Shown here one piece after another: positions 6,160 through 13,533 of a stretch of DNA of 17,248 nt. Below the pieces are notes generated by a model, which was not told where the DNA came from, made no database searches, and saw only the letters and a list, made by a program, of their open reading frames with translations. Position 1 is the stretch's first letter. Every line of letters begins with the position of its first letter. A program made the translations under genes and the position numbers. This DNA is from CAZFBA01 sp964517135 (GTDB lineage: Bacteria > Cyanobacteriota > Vampirovibrionia > JBFMGH01): the NCBI GenBank assembly GCA_964517135.1, contig CAZFBA010000059.1:1-17248 (forward strand). Direction: 5' to 3'.

Positions 6160-7012
6160 CTGCGGGGTATCCCCTTTGTAGCTCATAAATTTTATCAGAA
6201 AGCGCTACAAAATCTGTCATTGAGAGTGTCTCGCCCCTGATTATTTCATTAATACCTGATTGTTTCATGGCTTCTTTAACTATATTACTTGAAAAACCTC
6301 CATTAATTAAAGCATTTTTTAAGTTTTTTCTACGATATGTAAAACTGGCTTTGATGACTTTTTTGAAAATTGAAGTATCAACAGGGGTTACAGCAGGTTT
6401 TTGTCGTGGTGTTATTTTCAAAACACTGGAATCAACCGACGGCCTCGGGTAAAAAGCCGAGGGGGGAACATCAATAATATGTTCAATAGTGGCATGAAAA
6501 CTGATAAGTATACTTAAAAGACCATATTCCTTGTTTTTAGATTGATCTGTTGCGATAATGCGTCGTGCAACCTCTTTTTGAACCATTATAATAAGTTCTT
6601 TAAGATATTGACGGTTTTGGTGGTCGGGCAGGTCAATTTCTCCGAGAAGGTGAGTCAGGATAGGGGTAGTTATATAATATGGTATGTTTGCAAGAACTTT
6701 TGCAGGCTCGCTAACAAGCTCAGAAAATTGCAATTGCAGAATATCTTTTTCTACAGGGTAGACATTTTTAAGGTTTAAAGAGTTAAGATAATCCACTGCA
6801 AAAGGATCAATCTCGATTGCAATGACTTTTTGAGCTTTGCGGGCAATTTTTTGAGTAAGAAACCCTAGTCCTGAACCTATTTCAATGATGGTTTCGTTGT
6901 CAGAAATATCAGCATGGTCTATAATACAGTCGAGTATAGCTTCATCGATGAGAAAATTTTGTCCTAGGCTTTTTTTTGCCCTGTATTTTTTGGCTATTTG
7001 CAGGTAGTTCAA
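6146..7012 (-). CDS. rsmA: 16S rRNA (adenine(1518)-N(6)/adenine(1519)-N(6))-dimethyltransferase
   Basis: RsmA/KsgA dimethylates two adjacent adenines in the 3'-terminal hairpin of 16S rRNA during late small-subunit assembly, using S-adenosylmethionine. Motifs in order: KKSLGQNFL (about 13-21), the SAM-binding motif I EIGSGLGFLT (44-53), the acidic motif II AIEIDPF with Glu67, the catalytic motif IV NIPYYITTPI (109-118, the usual NLPY form with Ile), VQKEVA, and FYPRPSVDS near the C-terminal domain. Its length of 288 residues is typical. The start is TTG with AAGGAA at 7022-7027, nine bases upstream. ispE follows with a 14-nt overlap, so the pair forms an operon. The 600-bp spacer upstream holds a possible promoter. 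Confidence 0.95.
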   Translation of the reverse strand: MNYLQIAKKYRAKKSLGQNFLIDEAILDCIIDHADISDNETIIEIGSGLGFLTQKIARKAQKVIAIEIDPFAVDYLNSLNLKNVYPVEKDILQLQFSELVSEPAKVLANIPYYITTPILTHLLGEIDLPDHQNRQYLKELIIMVQKEVARRIIATDQSKNKEYGLLSILISFHATIEHIIDVPPSAFYPRPSVDSSVLKITPRQKPAVTPVDTSIFKKVIKASFTYRRKNLKNALINGGFSSNIVKEAMKQSGINEIIRGETLSMTDFVALSDKIYELQRGYPADANN

Positions 7013-7043
7013 GTTTTTTTATTCCTTAGAGGTTTGTTTATTA

Positions 7044-7049
7044 ATTATA
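7044..7049 (-). promoter_or_regulatory. Possible -10 box for the rsmA-ispE operon
   Basis: A minus-strand TATAAT about 32 nt upstream of the rsmA TTG. The nearest -35-like hexamer (TTGTTT) is 19 bp away, so the promoter is only tentative. Confidence 0.35.
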
Positions 7050-7458
7050 TTAAACGACATAAAGAATTAAACAATTCTAAAACACCAGCCCTGTATTTTC
7101 TGAAATCTGATGACATTTATTATATTTTACTCTCAGAAAAAATTTAAGCGGGCAGTAGTTATTTTACTTCAAAAAACATATTGAAAATCTTTAAATTATT
7201 AGAATAATATGGTGGTTTTTAGTTATCATAATATTTTACAGGCTTTAAAAATTGTTAATTAGCTATATGCAAACTTTTTGGCATAATATTTAGGTCAGAA
7301 CTTATCAATAATCATTACTAAAAAGTATTAATTCTTAAATATTCTTCATATTCCAAATATTTATCATTCTGGCTGGTAAGCCCGTATGACAGTAATCTCC
7401 TACACTGATAAAAGCAATTGTTAATAAAATTATACATTGTGGCTATAGTCTTTCCCTC

Positions 7459-7487
7459 TTGACTGCGTATAATCTGAGTAATATAAT
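7459..7487 (+). promoter_or_regulatory. Strong sigma70-type promoter
   Basis: TTGACT (7459-7464), a 17-bp spacer and TATAAT (7482-7487): five of six -35 bases, a perfect -10 and optimal spacing. The predicted start near 7494 leaves a leader of about 120 nt before the 7616 gene. Confidence 0.75.
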
Positions 7488-7615
7488 TTCAAAAATTTAT
7501 TTGTAGATATGCAACTTTTTAAACCCCTGATTACTTTTTATAAAAATAAAAGCACTGCCATTAAAGCGTTATGATTAATGCTTAGCCATTGTTACATCAA
7601 AAAAAGGACGAATAA

Positions 7616-8227
7616 ATGAAAAAGTGGAATATTGAAGTTAGCAAAGAAATGTATGACATTTTAGCAAGAGTTTTTCAGTTGATTGGCCTTGAAACACCCC
7701 GTGATATAACTGCTGAAGAGATGAAAAAAGTTTTAAATAAAATGTCAGATATTGTTTATTCCACCCAGGAAGAGCTTTTTGAGCCTTCTTTAAAAATTAA
7801 AGATGATCTTAAGGTAGTTAATGACAGAATAAAACCGGCCAAAAAAATTAAAAATGCTCTCATTATTTCAAAAACGGGTATTATTCGTTATCAACTTAAA
7901 TCTATTTTATCTAACCATAATGTAGAAGTTTTTACAATTGAAAACCAGTATAGAGGTCTCGCAGAGTTTGTTAAGCGGCTTTATGACCTTGTTGTTATTG
8001 ATACTGCTGATGATGTGGATGAAATATTTGATGTTGTGCGAGAAATTAAAAGAATTTCAGCAACCAGCTCACTGAATACAGAGATTGTAGTACTGGTACC
8101 ACCAGAAAGTGATACCATAAAAGACAAACTGCTTTCACGTGGAGTTGACAGGTTCTTTGAAAAGAAATCTAACTGGTATCTTGAGCTGACTAATGAGTTG
8201 AATTTGCCTGCTAAAGTTAATAGATAA
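7616..8227 (+). CDS. Protein with degenerate response-regulator receiver domain
   Basis: A 203-residue cytosolic protein. Residues 1-75 are helical and charged and not recognised. Residues about 78-188 look like a CheY-type receiver: beta1 'NALIIS', beta3 'YDLVVIDT' with Asp129 at the phospho-acceptor position, beta4 'EIVVLVPP' and beta5 'FFEKKS' with Lys183 at the conserved lysine position. The acidic pair after beta1 that binds Mg2+ is missing (Ser85-Lys86), and the Thr/Ser after beta4 is replaced by Pro. Phosphorylation is therefore doubtful and it is probably a pseudo-receiver. No DNA-binding output domain follows. AAAGGA precedes the ATG at good spacing. A strong promoter with a long leader drives it alone; there is no histidine kinase nearby. 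Confidence 0.8.
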   Translation: MKKWNIEVSKEMYDILARVFQLIGLETPRDITAEEMKKVLNKMSDIVYSTQEELFEPSLKIKDDLKVVNDRIKPAKKIKNALIISKTGIIRYQLKSILSNHNVEVFTIENQYRGLAEFVKRLYDLVVIDTADDVDEIFDVVREIKRISATSSLNTEIVVLVPPESDTIKDKLLSRGVDRFFEKKSNWYLELTNELNLPAKVNR

Positions 8228-8362
8228 AAGATTAGCACCTATAACAAACGTCATAATCTAATATTTTGACATTATCATAAGATGAAAACAGGTCTATTGA
8301 CTCTTTCGCTTGATCTTTTTAATGTTTATCATACAAAGTTAAGACAGCAAAGCATTTGAAAC

Positions 8363-8387
8363 AAAAAAAACCTCTTAAGAAAGAGGT
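8363..8387 (-). terminator. Intrinsic terminator of the Gly-rich protein gene
   Basis: Read on the minus strand: a perfect 7-bp stem ACCTCTT/AAGAGGT with a TCTT loop, followed by seven T. It lies about 60 nt after the stop at 8449. The plus-strand gene ending at 8227 has no T-tract here. Confidence 0.85.
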
Positions 8388-8448
8388 ACTGAACTTACAT
8401 CAGCATAGTTTTCAAGTAGTAGTGGTTATGGTTATGATTGTTACGAAG

Positions 8449-8886
8449 TTATAGTTTTTTAACGGCTTTTTTAATGCCACCACCAATTTTTTTAGCAATA
8501 CCGCCTACGGCATCTTTAATGCCACCGGTAATTTTACTGAGGCCGCTCAATGCTGAACCCACACCCGGTATCTTTTTCAGCAGTTTAGAAACACCAAGTT
8601 TATCTAGCAGCTGAGATAATGGTGGTAGGCCGAGAGATTGCAATATATTTAAAGGTGCTCCAAATGGTGTTGCCATCAGAGCCATATTTATAGGATCTCC
8701 GAAACCAGACATAATGCCCAGTTCGCCTAATGGACCACTGCCAGATAAGCCTTTGCCTAAAATGCCTTCGAACAAACTTCCTGTACCGCCTGACTTATCG
8801 CCCAGGAGGCCACCTACTATTGATGATGAAGAATTTGTTTTGTTAACAGTGTTTAATATACCGCCAACATCTCCAAATAGTGACAT
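8449..8886 (-). CDS. Gly-rich small protein with cationic amphipathic C-terminal tail
   Basis: I do not recognise this 145-residue protein. It has no Cys, no signal peptide and a composition dominated by Gly, Leu, Ile and Ser, with hydrophobic GG-spaced segments (IVGGLLGD, LFEGILGKG, MALMATPFGAP). Residues 101-145 hold eleven Lys and a single acidic residue and end in KKIGGGIKKAVKKL, which would form a basic amphipathic helix like those of membrane-active peptides. The start is very secure: AAGGAGG lies five to six bases before ATG. A strong terminator follows, so it is probably a well-expressed single gene. Possible roles are a membrane-active or secreted peptide-like protein, or a nucleic-acid or lipid-binding structural protein. 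None can be chosen from sequence. It is 293 bp downstream of the aminopeptidase gene on the same strand. Confidence 0.8.
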   Translation of the reverse strand: MSLFGDVGGILNTVNKTNSSSSIVGGLLGDKSGGTGSLFEGILGKGLSGSGPLGELGIMSGFGDPINMALMATPFGAPLNILQSLGLPPLSQLLDKLGVSKLLKKIPGVGSALSGLSKITGGIKDAVGGIAKKIGGGIKKAVKKL

Positions 8887-9090
8887 CCAGTCCTCCTTAT
8901 TCTTTAACCCGTTTCAATAGAAAAATATTATCCCGAATTATCCTCTATAATTATAAAAACAAACAAACGGGCCGAATTGCCTATTAATGGCTTAATTTCT
9001 TTAAAAAAAGAGAGCAGAGTTAATGTTAATACGGTAAAATAACTACTACAGGGATATTTATAAGATGTAAATTTTTTTCAATAAGAAATA

Positions 9091-9112
9091 TATACTTTTT
9101 TTACAAAGTATA
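9091..9112. repeat. 8-bp inverted repeat
   Basis: TATACTTT and AAAGTATA are separated by six bases. It lies in the spacer between the aminopeptidase stop and the Gly-rich gene. It could be a weak AT-only terminator on the minus strand or an operator; no convincing T-tract follows. A minus-strand TATAAT at 8950-8955 is the only promoter hint for the Gly-rich gene. Confidence 0.35.
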
Positions 9113-9179
9113 ATAAATAATACTGCAAAACAGTTATAAGAATTGTGATGAAAAGTTTTACATTAAGTGCAGGTTTGAA

Positions 9180-10277
9180 TTATATTACAAATTGGCCATT
9201 TTTATAGATAAGTTTGTCGTCTGCATAGACTTCTCCACCGTTTTTCATGTCTTTTATCAGGTCCCAGTGCAGCCCTGACTCATTTTTGCCTCCGGTTTCG
9301 GGATATGAAGCCCCCAGTGCCATATGAATAGAACCGCCTATTTTTTCATCAAACAGTATATTGCCGGTTATTTTTTGGATTCTATTGTTTGTTCCAATAG
9401 CAAATTCGCCCAGATAGCGTGCTCCGTCATCCTGATCAATCATTTTGTGCAGGAAGGCTTCTCCTTTTTCTGCTGTTGCATTAATTACTTTGCCGTCTTT
9501 GAATTCCAGTCTGATTTTGTCTGCTTCAGAGCCGTGATAAATGGCAGGCATATCAAAGTATACTTTTCCCTGTGCGCTATTTTCAACGGGAGAAGTAAAT
9601 ATTTCTCCGTCAGGGAAGTTATTTTCGCCGCAACAGTTAATCCATTTTCTGTTACTCACGCTCAGGGTCAGGTCTGTTTCTATGCCAGATACTCTGATGG
9701 TGGATGTATTTTTAATTTTTTCTATGATAGCATCCTGTTTTGTTTTGACTTCTTTCCATTTTGCAACCGGATCTTCTTCAAAGAGGAAGCATGCATCAAA
9801 AAGAAAGTCGCTATATTCATCGAGAGACATTTTAGCTTCCTGTGCCAGGGCGTTAGTTGGATAATTGCAATAAACCCATGAGAGTTCTTTTGCGGCAGCT
9901 CTTTTCAGATAGAGATCCATAAGGTTTCTGGTAGCTTTTGATCTTGCGGCTATTCTTTCTGGGGGTGTATTGACTAGATTTTTCAGGTTATAGGGTGCGC
10001 CAATAGTAATAAATACATCTGCTTTCTCGTATTCAGCTTTTGTAAACTGGTCTACAAAAGCCAGCTGGCTGTCACTAGCGTACTTGTAATAACTTTCTAT
10101 CAGCCCATCAACTCCTATGCGTATTAATGGATGGGCTCCTCTCTTTAAGACTTCTTCATATACTCTTTTTATAAGTGGTCTGGCATGATCCATTCCCTTT
10201 ATAATGACAATTTGATCTTCTTTAACAGTTGTTGAGTAGTTAACAAGCACCTTTGCATATTTTTTCCATATATCCAT
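9180..10277 (-). CDS. M29-family metalloaminopeptidase (AmpS/AmpT/PepS type)
   Basis: Leucyl-type aminopeptidase of peptidase family M29 (aminopeptidase T/S, PepS), a cytosolic two-metal exopeptidase that removes N-terminal residues from peptides. The candidate metal ligands are visible in order: Glu225 in FPDGEIFTSP, Glu291 in YLGEFAIG, His318 in GGSIHMALG, and His337 and Asp339 in LHWDLI. The Glu225-Glu291 spacing of 66 is what I recall for characterised members. The N-terminal region (1-160) is the usual Rossmann-like domain of this family. At 365 residues it is slightly shorter than the usual 370-410. The start ATG has GAGGG about six to seven bases upstream and a possible -10 box close by. 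It has no signal peptide. Nothing is known of its relation to the downstream Gly-rich protein. Confidence 0.93.
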   Translation of the reverse strand: MDIWKKYAKVLVNYSTTVKEDQIVIIKGMDHARPLIKRVYEEVLKRGAHPLIRIGVDGLIESYYKYASDSQLAFVDQFTKAEYEKADVFITIGAPYNLKNLVNTPPERIAARSKATRNLMDLYLKRAAAKELSWVYCNYPTNALAQEAKMSLDEYSDFLFDACFLFEEDPVAKWKEVKTKQDAIIEKIKNTSTIRVSGIETDLTLSVSNRKWINCCGENNFPDGEIFTSPVENSAQGKVYFDMPAIYHGSEADKIRLEFKDGKVINATAEKGEAFLHKMIDQDDGARYLGEFAIGTNNRIQKITGNILFDEKIGGSIHMALGASYPETGGKNESGLHWDLIKDMKNGGEVYADDKLIYKNGQFVI

Positions 10278-10307
10278 AATTTTCCCTCATCAACTTTTGC
10301 CAGGTCA

Positions 10308-10313
10308 ATTATA
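10308..10313 (-). promoter_or_regulatory. Possible -10 box of the aminopeptidase gene
   Basis: A minus-strand TATAAT about 31 nt upstream of the ATG; the hexamer 17 bp upstream (TTAAAT) is a weak -35. Confidence 0.4.
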
Positions 10314-10417
10314 ATATAGTTAAAAGCATAATTTAAAGGGGTAAAAGAAGTGCCTTTCAATGGCTGGTTCGCTTGTTTAGATTTTTAAACCGTTATAAAA
10401 TAAGATATGGGTTGAAC

Positions 10418-10431
10418 GAGCAAGCTTGCTC
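10418..10431. repeat. Perfect 14-bp palindrome, possible operator
   Basis: GAGCAAGCTTGCTC equals its own reverse complement. It lies about 105 bp from the aminopeptidase -10 box and 112 bp from the CsoR-family -10 box, in an otherwise AT-rich stretch. It does not resemble the G/C-tract operators known for CsoR or RcnR. Confidence 0.45.
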
Positions 10432-10539
10432 AAGGTGTTATAGTTTACGATAAAATAAATTAACTTATTTCATTAGCTTTCGAAGATTTTATATCAGAAG
10501 TCAAGAAATAAAAGATTTCCGGATGTAGCAATGGCAATT

Positions 10540-10548
10540 TGATATAAT
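10540..10548 (+). promoter_or_regulatory. Extended -10 promoter of the CsoR-family gene
   Basis: TGA-TATAAT, a perfect extended -10 identical to that of the VOC gene, with a predicted start near 10555 and about 49 nt of leader. No good -35 is present. Confidence 0.6.
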
Positions 10549-10603
10549 ATTTCAACAACCATATTAAAGGCTTCGATAAATAAATTTAACCTCGGAGTAA
10601 CCT

Positions 10604-10909
10604 ATGAGCATCGAAGAACATCAAATTTACAACGAGAAAAAGACAAACATTATACATCGTCTTAATCGCATCGAGGGACAAATTAGAGGCATAAAAAAAA
10701 TGATGGAAGATGAACGTGACTGTTCTTCAATTCTTGAGCAAATTTCTTCTGTCAGGTCATCACTGGATTCTGTCGGCTTGATTTTTATTAGCTGCGTGCT
10801 ATACAACAAAATTAAAACAGCCATAGATGAAAATAAACCTGCTGATCTTATTATAACAGAATCAATGAAGCCATTTCTCAAGTCAAACTTTGAAATAAAA
10901 GACTCTTAA
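10604..10909 (+). CDS. CsoR/RcnR/FrmR-family transcriptional regulator with atypical ligands
   Basis: A 101-residue all-helical protein of the metal/formaldehyde/persulfide-sensing DUF156 family, which forms disc-shaped tetramers and represses DNA when unliganded. The family core is clear: LNRIEGQIRGIKKMMEDERDC, then EQISSVRSSLDSVG. Cys40 aligns with the first conserved Cys. The usual His 25 residues later is Val65 and the usual second Cys 29 residues later is Lys69; instead a Cys (Cys64) lies 24 residues after Cys40. It therefore lacks the CsoR copper set (C-H-C), the CstR C-C spacing and the FrmR Cys/His pair. The start is supported by GGAG (10594-10597) six bases upstream. No transporter or sulfur gene is adjacent. 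The signal it senses is unknown. Confidence 0.9.
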   Translation: MSIEEHQIYNEKKTNIIHRLNRIEGQIRGIKKMMEDERDCSSILEQISSVRSSLDSVGLIFISCVLYNKIKTAIDENKPADLIITESMKPFLKSNFEIKDS

Positions 10910-11443
10910 TTGCCTTTTTTCATATTGAACAAAAAAATAAGTTAGTTGCAGAGCAACCAACTGTAGTCAGTATGAATATTAGAAGTATTTGTTATTATCA
11001 TTATAACGTTCATTATGTATGAAAACATCACCGGCAAAGGGTATTATTGTGTCTTTATGTAAAGGAAAAAAAGAGAACTTATACGATAATATTACTAGGT
11101 CACCGGTGGTATGGTTATTTGTTGACTACTCTTGATGTCCTCTGGGTATGTGTTTCAAAAAGTTGTGAAAATAAGAATTTAAATTTTGCATTCTAATAAA
11201 TATTACACATTGAACAATATTTACGTCGTCAGTGAATGTTAAATGTTATAAATAAACCATTAAGATCTATTTCAGCTGAAACCCGGCAATCTTTTACTAT
11301 GAGATTTTTTGCTGCAACCACAATAAAGATTTTTGCACTTAATAAAGACAATTTGTAAATACTGAAGTCCTAAAAGTCTTGATTTCGTCTGATCTCTGTG
11401 ATACTTAGTATAGTTACTCTATAGAAAAGGAGGTTTTTAAAAC
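10910..11443. other. 534-bp noncoding spacer before ispH
   Basis: Contains the minus-oriented terminator (10931-10962), a minus-strand TATAAT (11000-11005), a CACCGGTG palindrome (11101-11108) and the ispH leader. No plus-strand promoter for ispH is convincing: TATAGT at 11409-11414 has TTGATT 24 bp upstream, which is too far. Short ORFs on the minus strand (21 and 28 codons) have no ribosome-binding sites. Confidence 0.45.
10931..10962 (-). terminator. Orphan intrinsic terminator oriented to the minus strand
   Basis: Plus-strand arms 10940-10949 and 10953-10962 pair with a 3-nt loop. In minus-strand RNA all ten pairs form (one G-U), followed by TATTTTTTTG. In plus-strand RNA the same position is an A-C mismatch and there is no T-tract. 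No minus-strand gene is recognised upstream. A minus-strand TATAAT lies at 11000-11005. Confidence 0.55.
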
Positions 11444-11446
11444 CTG
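11426..11446 (+). promoter_or_regulatory. Strong SD in a hairpin at the ispH start
   Basis: AAAGGAGG (11426-11433) is the best Shine-Dalgarno in reach. AGGTTT (11431-11436) and AAACCT (11440-11445) form a perfect inverted repeat, so part of the SD can pair with bases that include the probable CTG start at 11444. This suggests translational control but the stem is short. Confidence 0.5.
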
Positions 11447-12349
11447 TCTTCAAGTAAATCAATAAACCCGACAACGAAAAAGGTCAAATTGGCCAGTTTA
11501 GCAGGTTTTTGTTATGGTGTTAACCGGGCAGTGGATTTATGTTTATCCACTAAAGATCAAAACCCCGGTCGGTTTGTCTGTGTTCTTGGTCAGCTTATTC
11601 ACAACGATATGGCTATTGAATACCTCAAAAAAAGAGGTATTCAGACAATTAGTTCTATTGATGAAATGCCTGATGGGTCTATATGTATTATTAGATCACA
11701 CGGAGAACCACCACAGGTATTTGAAAAGCTTAAAATCAGAGGCATAGAAATAGTCGATGCAACCTGTCCTGATGTTAAACGTGTTCAAAGTACCGCAGCA
11801 CAGCTTGCAAAAGAAGATTATCAGGTTGTTATCATTGGTCAATACGTACATCCTGAAGTTATAGCAATTGCAGAACATGTTAACGCACAGCAAAAACACC
11901 GGGCTATAATTATTTATTCTGATGAAGACATTGAAAAATACAAAAATATTCTAACTAAAGCCAGAAAAGTTGGGGTAGTTGTTCAGACAACCAAACCGAT
12001 GGAGAAATTTGAATCTCTTGTATCCAGCATTTCAAGGATATGTTATGAGGTCAGGGCCTTTAATACAATCTGTAATGCTACATCTAAACGGCAGCAGCAG
12101 GCAAAGGAACTGGCTAAAGAAGTAGATTTTATGGTTATAGTGGGCAGCAAGCACAGTGCTAATACCACTCATTTGGCTGAAATTTGTAAAGCTATTAATC
12201 CTGATACTGTGCATATAGAAAACGTTAACGAATTAAAACATTATAAACTGGATGAGGTAAACTTCATCGGTGTTACAGCAGGGGCTTCTACCCCTAAATT
12301 TGTGATCGATGAGGTAATAGATTATTTAAGTACCAATAAAGGAGAATAA
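11444..12349 (+). CDS. ispH: 4-hydroxy-3-methylbut-2-enyl diphosphate reductase
   Basis: IspH (LytB) catalyses the last MEP-pathway step, reducing HMBPP to IPP and DMAPP with a [4Fe-4S] cluster. The three cluster cysteines are visible in GFCYGVNRAV, DATCPDVKRVQ and TICNATSKRQ. Substrate-binding His residues appear in GQLIHND, RSHGEP and QYVHPE, the catalytic Glu follows in HPE, and later motifs are QTTKP, SKHSANTTHL and GVTAGASTP. The start is uncertain. The strong AAAGGAGG has no ATG, GTG or TTG in reach; CTG at 11444 is in frame, ten bases downstream, and gives 301 residues with the first beta strand (KKVKLASLAGFC) intact. A TTG at 11489 (286 residues) has only AAAGG upstream and begins inside that strand. 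The S1 gene follows after five bases, an ispH-S1 pairing also known in Firmicutes. Confidence 0.93.
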   Translation: MSSSKSINPTTKKVKLASLAGFCYGVNRAVDLCLSTKDQNPGRFVCVLGQLIHNDMAIEYLKKRGIQTISSIDEMPDGSICIIRSHGEPPQVFEKLKIRGIEIVDATCPDVKRVQSTAAQLAKEDYQVVIIGQYVHPEVIAIAEHVNAQQKHRAIIIYSDEDIEKYKNILTKARKVGVVVQTTKPMEKFESLVSSISRICYEVRAFNTICNATSKRQQQAKELAKEVDFMVIVGSKHSANTTHLAEICKAINPDTVHIENVNELKHYKLDEVNFIGVTAGASTPKFVIDEVIDYLSTNKGE

Positions 12350-12354
12350 AATAA

Positions 12355-13509
12355 GTGAGTAGAACAAAAACATTAACCCCGGAAGATCAACAATTAGCCG
12401 ATGAATTTGAGCGATTGCTCAATGAATCATACGGTTATGAGTTTACAGTTGGCGATGTCATTGAAGGTGAGATCGTAAACATAGAAAAAAATGCTTTATA
12501 CGTTGATGTAGGAGCAAAATCAGAAGCCTTTGTACCTTATAAAGAGATTTCTAACGTGCCTTTTAATGATCCCAATGAGCTTGTCTCACTTGGTGACAAA
12601 AAAGAATTCTATATTCTTAATGATGAAAATGAAGATGGTCAGCTGACACTGTCATTAAAGAGAGTAGCTCTTGCAAGAAGCTGGGATAAACTTGATGATA
12701 TGAAAAATAACGATAAAACCATAACAGCCAGAGTGTCTACGGTTGTTAAGGGTGGAGTTGTTGTTGATGTACTTGGCTTGAGAGGGTTTGTGCCAGCCAG
12801 TCAGCTTAGAGCAGGCGGCCCGTATGACCATATTATTGGTCAGGAAATACCTATGAAAATTCTGGAAACTGACCGCAGACGTAACAAGCTCATTCTCAGT
12901 CAGAGACAGGCTATAGCCGAGCAGAGAGCAAGACTGCTTGAAGAAGTTATCGAAGAACTCGAAGTAGATCAAATTGTTGAAGGTGAAGTAGTCAGAATAG
13001 CTGACTTTGGTGCCTTTATAGATATCAAGGGTGTTGATGGCCTGCTGCCCATATCTGAAATGTCATGGCAGAGAGTGCGTCATCCGTCAGATTTATTGCA
13101 GGTTGGTCAGAAAATTACCTTAAAAGTGCTGAAAATAGACAAAGAACTTAATCGTATCAGCCTTAGCCTTAAACGTATGGAAGAAGACCCCTGGGTAAAA
13201 ATTGAAGGCGAGTTTAAAGAAGGTGATATAGTTGAAGGCACAATTAATAAAATTGCCCAGTTTGGTGCTTTTATTGATATATTCCCTGGTGTTGAAGCAC
13301 TATTGCCTGTGTCTGAAATATCTGATCAGCAGGTAGACCCATTTGAAGAGCTTACAGTGGGTAATAAAGTGCGTGTTATTATTAAAAGGTTTACCCCTAA
13401 AGAACGTCGCATTAGCCTCAGCATCAAATCATTGCCTGATGCAGAATCTGAACAGTCTGCAAAACCTGTACAGCCGGAAGAAAATAAAGAAGAAAGCCCC
13501 GAACAATAA
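12355..13509 (+). CDS. rpsA: 30S ribosomal protein S1-like protein, four S1 domains
   Basis: A 384-residue RNA-binding protein with four S1 (OB-fold) domains at about residues 32-103, 121-184, 206-273 and 289-359. The later two carry the classic 'GxVxxIxxFGAFIDI...GLLPISE' pattern twice (RIADFGAFIDI, KIAQFGAFIDI). The acidic tail is Glu/Pro/Gln-rich. Family knowledge: S1 binds mRNA upstream of the start on the 30S subunit; four-domain forms resemble the Firmicute YpfD/S1 homologue, six-domain forms are proteobacterial and three-domain forms cyanobacterial. The start is GTG with AAAGGAG (12338-12344) ten bases upstream, five bases after the ispH stop, so the two are co-transcribed. Whether it is a true ribosomal subunit or an S1-like accessory protein cannot be decided here. 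Confidence 0.9.
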   Translation: MSRTKTLTPEDQQLADEFERLLNESYGYEFTVGDVIEGEIVNIEKNALYVDVGAKSEAFVPYKEISNVPFNDPNELVSLGDKKEFYILNDENEDGQLTLSLKRVALARSWDKLDDMKNNDKTITARVSTVVKGGVVVDVLGLRGFVPASQLRAGGPYDHIIGQEIPMKILETDRRRNKLILSQRQAIAEQRARLLEEVIEELEVDQIVEGEVVRIADFGAFIDIKGVDGLLPISEMSWQRVRHPSDLLQVGQKITLKVLKIDKELNRISLSLKRMEEDPWVKIEGEFKEGDIVEGTINKIAQFGAFIDIFPGVEALLPVSEISDQQVDPFEELTVGNKVRVIIKRFTPKERRISLSIKSLPDAESEQSAKPVQPEENKEESPEQ

Positions 13510-13533
13510 ACTTTTGTGGCTGAAAAATAGATA

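Larger units (their letters stand above)
7013..7615. other. 603-bp noncoding spacer between divergent genes
   Basis: No ORF, tRNA or repeat family is seen. It holds a tentative rsmA promoter on the minus strand (7044-7049), a strong plus-strand promoter (7459-7487) and a roughly 120-nt leader for the 7616 gene. A weak extended -10 (TGG-CATAAT, 7279-7287) and a small hairpin (AAGCGTT/AATGCTT, 7564-7583, one G-U pair) are also present. The middle part, 7090-7440, is plain AT-rich sequence in which I see nothing definite. Confidence 0.5.
10278..10603. other. Divergent promoter region between aminopeptidase and CsoR-family genes
   Basis: 326 bp without an ORF. It contains the minus-strand -10 box at 10308-10313, a perfect 14-bp palindrome at 10418-10431 and the extended -10 promoter of the CsoR-family gene at 10540-10548. 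No other structure is evident. Confidence 0.5.

Noticed and set aside
7370..7400. GC-richer patch in the 7013-7615 spacer, examined for a tRNA or small RNA
   Set aside because: No cloverleaf, no terminator and no sustained pairing; only ordinary spacer sequence.
8418..8440. Short TGGTTATGGTTATG tandem after the Gly-rich gene
   Set aside because: Two units of six to seven bases in a simple sequence context; not informative.
9324..9881. 185-codon plus-strand ORF antisense to the aminopeptidase
   Set aside because: Composition is rich in Cys and Phe as in reverse-frame shadows, there is no ribosome-binding site, and the opposite strand has a clear M29 enzyme with all metal ligands.
10953..11028. 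28-codon hydrophobic ORF on the minus strand, toxin-like
   Set aside because: No ribosome-binding site and its stop falls inside the terminator hairpin; too weak to call.
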